Positions 55,600-64,000 of a DNA stretch of 64,000 nt are shown here, piece after piece. The stretch comes from Shewanella sp. Arc9-LZ (GTDB lineage Bacteria > Pseudomonadota > Gammaproteobacteria > Enterobacterales > Shewanellaceae). The translations under genes and the position numbers were made by a program. The notes beneath the pieces were generated by a model that made no database searches, was not told the DNA's origin, and saw only the letters and a program-made list of their open reading frames with translations. The stretch covers positions 1,240,001 through 1,304,000 of the forward strand of contig NZ_CP048031.1 of NCBI RefSeq assembly GCF_010092445.1. The letters run 5' to 3'. Numbering within the stretch: the first letter of the stretch is position 1; each line of letters starts with the position of its first letter.

Positions 55600-58420
55600 C
55601 CACTGATAGCTGGTTTATCACTTGATTTGCAGCTGATTCTACCTTAGTTAACTCATCAAGTAACTCTAGTATTTCAGGTTCTAGGTCATCGATGTCAATT
55701 TTATGCTTTAATGCTGACTCAATATCCCGGCAGAGCTTTTGTGTTGTCGGTACACCGCAATAACATGTTGCACCATGCAGTTTATGCACTGCCTGCAACA
55801 GTGTCTCAGCATCTCTGGCTATTAATGCTTTATCGATAGTTGCGGTTGTTTCAGGTAATGAATTAACTAACATCTTTAACATGTCTAAGGCTAAATCGGT
55901 TTTCTGGTTTGCTTGGGTTAAACATAAATCCCAATTGAGAACATGGGTGTCGAAATGAGTAAATTGAGGTTTAATTATCCAGCGGCTGATAACGCTTTTT
56001 AGTGATAATTCATCAATCGGTTTAGGTAGGAAACCATCCATACCGCTAGCTAAAATATTCTCACGCTCTTCTGCTATAGCATGTGCCGTTACTGCAATAA
56101 TCGGCGTATTACGGTTGAGTGATTCTGAACGTATTTGCTGGGTTGCGGTTATGCCGTCGGTTCCTGGCATTTGAATATCCATGAAGATTAGATCAAATGC
56201 TTGTTTTTTAGCTTGTTGAATCGCATCCGCGCCATTATTAACGGTCACCACATTGTCGACTAGTTCTTTGAGCAAAGTATCAATTAACTTTAGATTGGCC
56301 ATGTTGTCGTCAACGGCTAATACTGATGCATTGAGGCGTTGTGTTACATCAAGATTTATTTGCTCAGGTAAACTGACAAAAGTAGAAGGTACTGGTGGAT
56401 ATATTAAATGATGCGCTAGGGTAAAATCGCTCACTGGGGTGCTGAGCAATACATCTGCGTTGACTTTTAGCACATTGATTATCATGTCTTGGTCTAGACA
56501 GTCATGTAATAAAATCAGACAGTCGGTATGTTGTTTGGCTTGCTGTAATAAATGGATAAAAGACGCATTGTCGGCAAAACCATGGCAGCTCATGATGATG
56601 TAATCAAATTTGCTGTTTTTAGTTTGTAACACGGAGGTGAGATTTTCTGGATTGGCCACATTAGTGATAATTAATTGCCACGACACTAAGCGGCGATTTA
56701 ATGTATCGCGGGTTAATTCCCGTGGTTCATATAATAAGACTGATTTATGTTGCAATGCATCAACCGGCAACACTTCGCCAATTTCAAATTGACTGATCCC
56801 AAGTGGCAGAATAAACCAGAAATTTGAGCCTTTATTGGGGGCCGAGGTAAAGCCTATCTGGCCACCCATCTGGTTGATTAAGCGTTTAGTAATCACTAAG
56901 CCCAATCCTGTGCCTCCAAAGCGACGTGAAATGGATGAGTCGGCTTGACCAAATGCTTGGAATAAATATTCTTGCTGACTCTCATCAATACCAATACCGG
57001 TATCAATAACTTCGCAGCGCAGGGTAATGTTATCTTCGTCCTGACCCACTAAGTGTATTTTAAGTATGACACTGCCTTTGTCGGTAAATTTAATAGCGTT
57101 ACCAACTAAGTTAGTAATAATCTGGCTGACTCTCATCGCGTCGCCACTGACACTTTCTGGCACATTAGCATCAATGTCGATAACCAGTTCTAGGCCTTTC
57201 TCTTGCGCACTACCGGCTATAATAGTCAGGGTTTCAGTCAGCGTTTCTCGCAGTGCAAATGGCATTTTTTCTAATATCATTTTACCGGCTTCCAGTTTAG
57301 AGAAGTCGAGAATATCGTTAATAATACCCAGTAGGTTACTGGCACTGCGTTCAATGGTTTTTATGTAGTCGAGCTGGCTAGTATGCAGTGGTGTTTTTAA
57401 TAACTGTCTTGCAAATCCTATGACACCATTGAGTGGCGTACGTAACTCGTGTGACATGTTGGCTAAGAATTCTGATTTTATCCGACTCGCTTCAAGCGCG
57501 CGTTTTTTGGCGATATCGAGCTCAACGTTTTGAATTTCAATCTGCTCGAGGGTTTCGCGTAAATCAGAGGTTGCTTGATCAATATTTTGCTGCATTTCAT
57601 CGTGATATTCTGACAATGAACTTGCCATTGCGTTGATCCCTCGTTTGAGTAGATCCAGTTCCCCAATCAAGTTGCCTTCTAGGCGAGTGTCGAGTTTACC
57701 TTCACGAATTTTGGCTACCACTCGCACCATTTCGGTAATGGGGTAGTTCACGTGTTTGACTAAGCGGAAGGTAAAAAATAGGTTAAATTGCACGCCGATT
57801 AATACGATAATAAACGCCGCTATAGCCGCTCGATGTTGTTCGAGCAAGGCGTTCTCTTTATTTAGTAATACTGATATGTAGCCTAATATTCGCTCTTGTT
57901 GATTATTGTAAATTGGCGCAACGACACCATTGGTAGAGGCATTATTATCGATGTCGCTGTTACTTTGACGATTTATACTGGCAACATGTTTTTGTTCTAA
58001 CCCAGTATGGGATATTATTGGCACACGAATGACTAAGGTATCGCCAATCGTTTCATGTTCTGTACCGATTAAGTTTGCCAGCGTTTGTTTGTAACGCATC
58101 GTTTCAAAATCTTTGTGGTAGTGCGAAGTGACAAAGAGTTGGTTTTCGGCATCAAAAACAGCAATAGATAAGATTAGCGATGCATTGTTTATCTGTGAGG
58201 CGGCGAGTAAAAGTTTAGTTGATTCACGGTCTTGAGTGATAATACCAAATTCACTGGCAATGGCTAATGGCTCAACAATGTTGCTGCCCTTTTCAATTAA
58301 GGTTTGTTCCAATTCATAAAAGCGGTTTATCGTGAAATAACTTCCAAGTAGAATACCCACTACAATAGTGGGCGCTAACGCAAGTACCAGAACCCAAGAG
58401 CGTAGGCTGTATTTGGTCAT
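55580..58420 (-). CDS. barA: Hybrid sensor histidine kinase BarA
   Basis: 946 residues from ATG 58420 (MTKYSLRSWVLVLALAP, as in E. coli BarA); ATG 58438 or 58504 would add 6 or 28 residues. Two TM segments flank a periplasmic domain, then HAMP, HisKA (FLANMSHELRTPLNGVIGF), ATPase (NLVGNAIKF, FGGTGLGLVI), a degenerate receiver, a true receiver (DLIFMDIQMPGTDGI) and HPt (HKLHGATCYCG). Phosphorylates UvrY/GacA and so controls Csr small RNAs. Overlaps the yjaG start; divergent from rlmD. Confidence 0.96.
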   Translation of the reverse strand: MTKYSLRSWVLVLALAPTIVVGILLGSYFTINRFYELEQTLIEKGSNIVEPLAIASEFGIITQDRESTKLLLAASQINNASLILSIAVFDAENQLFVTSHYHKDFETMRYKQTLANLIGTEHETIGDTLVIRVPIISHTGLEQKHVASINRQSNSDIDNNASTNGVVAPIYNNQQERILGYISVLLNKENALLEQHRAAIAAFIIVLIGVQFNLFFTFRLVKHVNYPITEMVRVVAKIREGKLDTRLEGNLIGELDLLKRGINAMASSLSEYHDEMQQNIDQATSDLRETLEQIEIQNVELDIAKKRALEASRIKSEFLANMSHELRTPLNGVIGFARQLLKTPLHTSQLDYIKTIERSASNLLGIINDILDFSKLEAGKMILEKMPFALRETLTETLTIIAGSAQEKGLELVIDIDANVPESVSGDAMRVSQIITNLVGNAIKFTDKGSVILKIHLVGQDEDNITLRCEVIDTGIGIDESQQEYLFQAFGQADSSISRRFGGTGLGLVITKRLINQMGGQIGFTSAPNKGSNFWFILPLGISQFEIGEVLPVDALQHKSVLLYEPRELTRDTLNRRLVSWQLIITNVANPENLTSVLQTKNSKFDYIIMSCHGFADNASFIHLLQQAKQHTDCLILLHDCLDQDMIINVLKVNADVLLSTPVSDFTLAHHLIYPPVPSTFVSLPEQINLDVTQRLNASVLAVDDNMANLKLIDTLLKELVDNVVTVNNGADAIQQAKKQAFDLIFMDIQMPGTDGITATQQIRSESLNRNTPIIAVTAHAIAEERENILASGMDGFLPKPIDELSLKSVISRWIIKPQFTHFDTHVLNWDLCLTQANQKTDLALDMLKMLVNSLPETTATIDKALIARDAETLLQAVHKLHGATCYCGVPTTQKLCRDIESALKHKIDIDDLEPEILELLDELTKVESAANQVINQLSVDVPNDQ

Positions 58421-58540
58421 ATTGTTGGCACTTTTCATGGCTGTTAGGTATATCCCTGTTACTAAATCGCTGTTATTCCGTCTAGACTGCCAGATATGGC
58501 GCACTCTTGACTAGTTTTTTATTCAATACCTGAGGCCGAA

Positions 58541-59920
58541 ATGGCACAATTTTTCCAAGCAAAACCGAACAAATCTAAGCAATTATCAGCAAAGTTAAGC
58601 CTCAGTGTCACTCAACTTGACCATTTAGGTGCAGGCATAGCGCAACATCAAGGCAAAATAGTGTTTATTCCGGGAGTGTTACCGGGAGAGACCGCTACGG
58701 TGCAATTTGTCGAACAAAAGAAAAGCTACGCTAAAGCCAAGCTCATCACTATTGAGTCTGCATCGGCTAATCGAATCAAACCTCATTGTCCACATTATCA
58801 ACAATGTGGCGGTTGTGATTTGCAGCACATGGACACTAATGCGCAACGCGAGCATAAGCAAACCGCCTTGGTTGATTTAATCAGCAAGCTGTCGACTGCT
58901 AAAGCCATTGATGCTGATATTATCGCTGACCCTATAGTGGGTGAGGCCTGGCATTATCGCCGAAGAGCAAGATTGGCCACATTATTTGATAAAAATACTC
59001 AGCGGTTACAACTTGGGTTTCGCGCCGGAAATAGCAATAAAATTGTTTCCATTCAGCAGTGCCCAGTGTTATCTGAGTCATTGTCTGCTTTGATTACTCC
59101 ATTAGCGGCTAATTTAAATCAACTTAAAGCTAAGGCCAGTTTAGGGCACGTTGAACTCACCCAAGCTGATAACGGTAATTTTGCGGTACTAAGAGTGACT
59201 AAAGTATTACCGGCTTCCGATATTCGCTGGTTAACGGGCTTTGCCGAAAAACACCAGCTTAACTTATTATTGCAAGATGATGCTGGTCAATTAACCCAAT
59301 TGTTCCCCTTGCTGCCTGTTGTTGATGCCGCGGGTGATGAAGCTGTCGCGTTACCTTATTATCATCTTGCACAGGAGGTTGTTCGTTGTTCATTCACTCC
59401 TGGTAATTTTGTCCAAGTTAATGGTGCTATTAATCAGGCCATGGTCGATCAAGCCATCCAATGGTTAGACCCTCAACCAGGTGAGCGTATTTTAGACCTA
59501 TTCTGCGGTGTGGGTAATTTCAGTTTACCGTTGGCATTAAAGGCAGCAGAAGTCATTGGTGTTGAAGGTGTGCCTGAAATGGTGCAACAAGCCAAGCAAA
59601 ACGCTGTCGACAACCAATTGGATAATGTGACTTTCTATCATGCGGATTTAAGTGCTGATCTATCGACACAAACATGGTTAGGCAAAATTGATAAACTGTT
59701 GCTGGACCCTGCTCGAGCAGGTGCTTTTGAAAGTTTACAATGGTTACAGAAAATGCAACCTAAAAAAGTGGTGTATGTTTCATGTAATCCGGCAAGTTTA
59801 GCGCGTGACAGTAGTGTATTATTAGCCAGTGGATATCGAATTGCCCAAGTAGGATTAGTCGATATGTTTCCGCAGACGCATCATATTGAAGCCATGGTGT
59901 TATTTGAATTAAATATTTAA
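58541..59920 (+). CDS. rlmD: 23S rRNA m5U1939 methyltransferase RlmD
   Basis: 459 residues. TRAM domain at the start ([21 protein letters not shown]), four Fe-S cysteines ([14 protein letters not shown] plus a later QQCPVL), SAM motif [15 protein letters not shown] and the catalytic cysteine in [12 protein letters not shown]. Methylates U1939 of 23S rRNA. 184 bases upstream of relA, the E. coli order (barA, rlmD, relA, mazG). Confidence 0.97.
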   Translation: MAQFFQAKPNKSKQLSAKLSLSVTQLDHLGAGIAQHQGKIVFIPGVLPGETATVQFVEQKKSYAKAKLITIESASANRIKPHCPHYQQCGGCDLQHMDTNAQREHKQTALVDLISKLSTAKAIDADIIADPIVGEAWHYRRRARLATLFDKNTQRLQLGFRAGNSNKIVSIQQCPVLSESLSALITPLAANLNQLKAKASLGHVELTQADNGNFAVLRVTKVLPASDIRWLTGFAEKHQLNLLLQDDAGQLTQLFPLLPVVDAAGDEAVALPYYHLAQEVVRCSFTPGNFVQVNGAINQAMVDQAIQWLDPQPGERILDLFCGVGNFSLPLALKAAEVIGVEGVPEMVQQAKQNAVDNQLDNVTFYHADLSADLSTQTWLGKIDKLLLDPARAGAFESLQWLQKMQPKKVVYVSCNPASLARDSSVLLASGYRIAQVGLVDMFPQTHHIEAMVLFELNI

Positions 59921-60104
59921 ACAACGATTTTTTAGCCGCTTACGATAGGTATGCTAAAAATTTGGCCAACTGAACGCTATTGAATTGACAAAATAATATT
60001 GCGCTTCAAGATAGGTTGTTCAGTTGGTGTTAACACCATATATGCACACTATGCCATGTGCATATGGTTGGATGTCAGTCGGTCATGCGGCTAAGGAAGG
60101 GTTC

Positions 60105-62312
60105 ATGGTATCTGTTCGCGAAGCACATTTTAATACGCAAGTATTCCAATTAGATGAGTGGGTCGCTCGTTATCTCGACGACAAAGATGATGCTCAGAAG
60201 TTATTGGTATTGATCCAGCAAGTTGAGGCCTTACCGGTTAAAAACAAACTGGCCCATACTGAGCTGCTTGCGCGTGCTCGCGAAATGATCGAAATCTTAG
60301 CGCCGCTGAATATGGACATCGAAACGCTACAAGCCGCAGTATTATTTTTGCTATTCGATGCTGGCGTTCTCAATGACGAACAAATCCTAGAGCAATACGG
60401 TGAAAACCTTGCAAGGTTAGTTGCCAGCGTTGTGACCATGAATGCCATTGGCGCATTAAAAGTCAGTCAAAATTCGCGCGATGCCGAACCTCAAATAGAT
60501 AACATCCGAAAAATGTTATTGGCCATGGTTGAAGATGTTCGTGCCGTAGTGATCAAATTAGCCGAACGCGTATGCTTACTGCGTGCGGTAAAAAACGCCG
60601 ATGAAGAAACTCGGGTATTATTAGCACGAGAAATTGCTGATATTTATGCGCCATTAGCAAATCGCTTAGGCATTGGTCAATTAAAGTGGGAGCTTGAAGA
60701 TATTTCTTTTCGCTACTTGCATCCAACTGTTTACAAAGACATTGCCAAACAGCTTGATGGTAAACGTGTCGACCGCGAAGTGTTTATCGACAAGTTTGTG
60801 ACTCAGTTGCAGCAGCGTTTAGATAGCGATGATATTCGCGCCAAAGTGTACGGCCGACCTAAGCACATTTACAGTATTTGGCGAAAAATGAAGGGCAAAG
60901 ATCTCAAGTTTGATGAGCTTTTTGACGTCCGAGCTGTACGTATTGTCACCGAAAGATTACAAGATTGCTATGGTGCGTTAGGGGTTGTGCATGACCTTTG
61001 GCACCACATTCCGCGTGAGTTTGACGATTACGTTGCAAATCCAAAACCGAACGGCTATCAATCTATTCATACCGTAGTTGTTGGTCCTGAAGGCAAAACC
61101 GTAGAAATTCAAATTCGTACCGAGGCGATGCATCAAGATTCTGAACTTGGGGTTGCCGCGCACTGGAAATACAAAGAAGGTGCCAGCAATACCAAACAAA
61201 CCGGTTACGAAGAAAAAATTAACTGGTTGCGTAAAATTTTACAGTGGCAAGAAGATGTCGCTGAAAGTGGTAATTTGGTTGACGAAGTCCGTAGCCAAGT
61301 ATTTGAAGACCGAGTCTATGTATTTACCCCAAGTGGTGAGGTCGTTGACTTACCTTTAGGTTCTACCGTACTCGACTTTGCTTATTATATTCACTCTCAA
61401 GTGGGTCATAAGTGTATTGGTGCAAAAGTCGACGGCCGCATTGTGCCATTCACTTACCAAGTTGAAACGGGTGAGCGCATTGAAATTATCACGTCAAAAA
61501 CACCCAATCCAAAACGTGACTGGCTCAATCTTAATTTAGGTTATATCAAGTCGTCACGTTCGCGTTCAAAAATTCAACATTGGTTTAAGCAACAAGACCG
61601 CGATAAAAATATTGCCGCGGGTAAAGAAATGCTTGAGTCTGAATTAGCCCGAGTGGGTCTTAAAGTTAAAGATGCGGCAGTGGCGGTAGAGCGCTTTAAT
61701 TTAAACTCTATGGATGACATGCTGGCGGCTATCGGTGGCGGCGATTTACGCTTAAATCAAGTGGTTAATTTTACCGATACCAAAATTCGCAAAGTAGAAG
61801 ACACTGACGAAAACTTACTTGAAGACATTATAAAGAAAGCGTCGCATAAGCCTAAAAAGTCGAGTAAAGGCCAAGTCGAAGTTAATGGTGTTGGTAATTT
61901 AATGAGCCACATTGCGCGTTGTTGCCAACCCGTTCCCGGCGATGAAATTTTTGGTTATATTACTATGGGACGGGGTATTTCTGTGCACCGTAGTGATTGC
62001 GAGCAAGTGAAAGAATTAATGCGTGCCCACCCAGAACGCAGTGTCGATGTGATTTGGGGTGAAAACTACTCTGGTGGTTATCGTATTCGCGTTAGAGTAC
62101 TTGCCCATGATCGCAGTGGCTTATTACGAGATTTAACCACAGTGCTAGCGGCAGAGAAATCCAATGTGATGGCCATGAGTTCATCTTCTGATGTTAAAAG
62201 CCAAACGGCCACCGTAGAGCTTGAACTTGAATTGTATAATTTAGATGGTTTATCACGGATTCTCGGTAAACTGTCGCTTGTTGATGGTGTGATTGAGTCG
62301 CGTCGATTATAA
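60105..62312 (+). CDS. relA: GTP pyrophosphokinase RelA
   Basis: 735 residues from ATG 60105 (MVSVREAHFN), with AAGGAAGGG just before it; the in-frame upstream stretch from 60024 has no site. Makes (p)ppGpp on stalled ribosomes. Synthetase motif YGRPKHIYSIWRKM and FDELFDVRAVRIV are intact; the hydrolase HD motif is absent (FLLFDAG), as expected for RelA rather than SpoT. TGS domain (DRVYVFTPSGEVVDLPLGST), zinc-finger region (ARCCQPVPGDEI) and ACT domain (HDRSGLLRDLTTVLA) follow. Confidence 0.97.
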   Translation: MVSVREAHFNTQVFQLDEWVARYLDDKDDAQKLLVLIQQVEALPVKNKLAHTELLARAREMIEILAPLNMDIETLQAAVLFLLFDAGVLNDEQILEQYGENLARLVASVVTMNAIGALKVSQNSRDAEPQIDNIRKMLLAMVEDVRAVVIKLAERVCLLRAVKNADEETRVLLAREIADIYAPLANRLGIGQLKWELEDISFRYLHPTVYKDIAKQLDGKRVDREVFIDKFVTQLQQRLDSDDIRAKVYGRPKHIYSIWRKMKGKDLKFDELFDVRAVRIVTERLQDCYGALGVVHDLWHHIPREFDDYVANPKPNGYQSIHTVVVGPEGKTVEIQIRTEAMHQDSELGVAAHWKYKEGASNTKQTGYEEKINWLRKILQWQEDVAESGNLVDEVRSQVFEDRVYVFTPSGEVVDLPLGSTVLDFAYYIHSQVGHKCIGAKVDGRIVPFTYQVETGERIEIITSKTPNPKRDWLNLNLGYIKSSRSRSKIQHWFKQQDRDKNIAAGKEMLESELARVGLKVKDAAVAVERFNLNSMDDMLAAIGGGDLRLNQVVNFTDTKIRKVEDTDENLLEDIIKKASHKPKKSSKGQVEVNGVGNLMSHIARCCQPVPGDEIFGYITMGRGISVHRSDCEQVKELMRAHPERSVDVIWGENYSGGYRIRVRVLAHDRSGLLRDLTTVLAAEKSNVMAMSSSSDVKSQTATVELELELYNLDGLSRILGKLSLVDGVIESRRL

Positions 62313-62340
62313 CGTAATTAACATCATGGACTTATCTTGA

Positions 62341-62367
62341 AGGCATCTACTTGTTAGGTGCCTTTTT
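62341..62367 (+). terminator. Terminator between relA and mazG
   Basis: AGGCATCTA / TAGGTGCCT (one G-U) with a 5-base loop, then TTTT. Probably leaky; mazG starts 37 bases on. Confidence 0.75.
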
Positions 62368-62403
62368 CATTAGATTTTATCTTTACAATAGAGGACCGTT
62401 TCT

Positions 62404-63225
62404 GTGGCAGATATTCAATCGTTACTGACCATCATGCAGCAATTGCGCAACCCCGAGTCTGGTTGTCCTTGGGATCAAGCGCAAGATTTTGCCAGTATTG
62501 TGCCCTTTACCTTAGAAGAAGCTTATGAGGTTGTTGATACTATTGAGCGACAAGCATGGGAAGAGTTACCTGATGAACTGGGCGACTTATTGTTTCAGAT
62601 AGTGTTTTATTGCCAATTAGGGCAAGAGCAAGGTAAGTTCGATTTTTCGACGGTAGTGGCGCGAATTAGCGATAAGCTTATTCGCCGTCATCCACATGTA
62701 TTTGCTCAGTCAGAAAACAACGTTGTTGGTGCCATCACCAATACACGCGATTTAAGCCAAGCGTGGGATGTGTTAAAAGCCAATGAACGTCAGCAAAAAA
62801 AATTGCACTCAGCGTTAGATGATATCCCTCAAGCATTACCCGCGTTATCTAGAGCACGAAAAATTCAACATCGAGTGGCTAAAGTTGGCTTTGATTGGGC
62901 CGAGCTTGAGCCTATTGTTGCCAAAATACATGAAGAAATGAATGAAGTACTGGTAGAAGTTAATCTACGACATCAAGACCCTGAATTTTATCAACCGAGA
63001 ATTGTTGATGAAATGGGCGATTTATTGTTTGCTGTAGTGAACCTTGCTCGTCATTTAAACGTTGATCCTGAACAAGCACTACGTCAAGCCAATCATAAAT
63101 TTGAACGTAGATTTAGAGGGGTTGAGCAATGTGTAGACAATAGTGGAAAACCGATACAACAGCATAGCTTGGAAGAATTAGACCACTACTGGAATGTGGT
63201 AAAACAACACGAAAACATAAATTAA
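62404..63225 (+). CDS. mazG: Nucleoside triphosphate pyrophosphohydrolase MazG
   Basis: 273 residues with two MazG repeats: CPWDQAQDFASIVPFTLEEAYEV, EELPDELGDLLFQIVFYCQL and the second copy HEEMNEVLVEV, VDEMGDLLFAVVNLAR. Hydrolyses NTPs to NMP and PPi; in E. coli it limits (p)ppGpp-related stress. The start codon is GTG or TTG at 62404 (GTGGCAGAT), GAGGACC upstream. Adjacent to relA as in E. coli. Confidence 0.95.
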   Translation: MADIQSLLTIMQQLRNPESGCPWDQAQDFASIVPFTLEEAYEVVDTIERQAWEELPDELGDLLFQIVFYCQLGQEQGKFDFSTVVARISDKLIRRHPHVFAQSENNVVGAITNTRDLSQAWDVLKANERQQKKLHSALDDIPQALPALSRARKIQHRVAKVGFDWAELEPIVAKIHEEMNEVLVEVNLRHQDPEFYQPRIVDEMGDLLFAVVNLARHLNVDPEQALRQANHKFERRFRGVEQCVDNSGKPIQQHSLEELDHYWNVVKQHENIN

Positions 63226-63247
63226 GCTAAAATTAGCGCGTTTAAGT

Positions 63248-63276
63248 TTGTCGAAACGAGGTGGCTTTGCTATAAT
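63248..63276 (+). promoter_or_regulatory. pyrG promoter
   Basis: -35 TTGTCG (63248-63253), 17-base spacer, -10 TATAAT (63271-63276) with the extension TGC. The stretch after the -10 (ATATCGCCCCG) is C-rich. It sits just after mazG and is the best promoter match in the window. Confidence 0.72.
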
Positions 63277-63290
63277 ATCGCCCCGTCCTA

Positions 63291-64000
<710 letters not shown>

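Noticed and set aside
60024..60104. N-terminal extension of RelA
   Set aside because: No ribosome site, no similarity to RelA; the ATG at 60105 follows AAGGAAGGG and matches E. coli.

Overview
The window is chromosomal DNA of a gammaproteobacterium, most likely a low-GC marine Shewanella. This is inferred from gene content and order: pnp-nlpI-prfC, the deoCABD cluster beside a nucleoside transporter and a Tsx/OmpK-type porin, ytjB/serB/radA, ribD-ribE-ribBX-ribH-nusB-thiL-pgpA, and barA/rlmD-relA-mazG-pyrG. It is also suggested by the RibB variant with a degenerate GTP cyclohydrolase domain and by the many c-di-GMP proteins. I see no rRNA or tRNA gene, IS element, prophage, integrase or CRISPR array. 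The window looks like core genome plus a middle block of signalling, transport and hypothetical genes.

Layout. Positions 1-4.7 kb: end of pnp, then nlpI, prfC, a small DUF5363-like gene and a TatD-family hydrolase. 4.8-12 kb: a nucleoside uptake and catabolism island (CNT transporter, Tsx/OmpK porin, deoC-deoA-deoB-deoD) that turns nucleosides into bases and central-carbon intermediates. 12-19.8 kb: ytjB divergent from serB, an alpha/beta hydrolase, a large double-PilZ protein, a divergent radA and a single-domain PilZ protein. 19.9-26 kb: a YjiH-type membrane protein, then ubiV-ubiU divergent from ubiT (O2-independent ubiquinone hydroxylation), and convergent to these yfhL and trhP (tRNA uridine hydroxylation). 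This places three U32-family Fe-S proteins within 4.4 kb. 26-41 kb: HDOD, GGDEF/EAL, thioesterase, solute-binding protein, a 1276-residue propeller-GGDEF-EAL receptor, a NYN protein, an RND efflux pair and a coiled-coil secreted protein.

41-50.5 kb: ettA, glyA, nrdR and the riboflavin/nusB/thiL/pgpA series. 50.6-55.6 kb: a membrane-anchored unknown, recN under two LexA boxes, an AEC transporter, a 66-residue unknown and a yjaG homologue. 55.6-64 kb: barA divergent from rlmD-relA-mazG-pyrG, with pyrG running off the end.

Non-coding signals worth reading: a promoter followed by a terminator-like hairpin inside the pyrG leader, three consecutive hairpins between deoC and deoA, a structured leader upstream of the YjiH gene, a 10-bp perfect inverted repeat upstream of radA, a heptanucleotide tandem array after ubiT, and a 14-bp tandem array that starts inside the pgpA stop region. 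No wholly new multi-gene system is evident. The best leads are these leaders, the RadA zinc-finger variant and the clustering of U32 hydroxylation genes.
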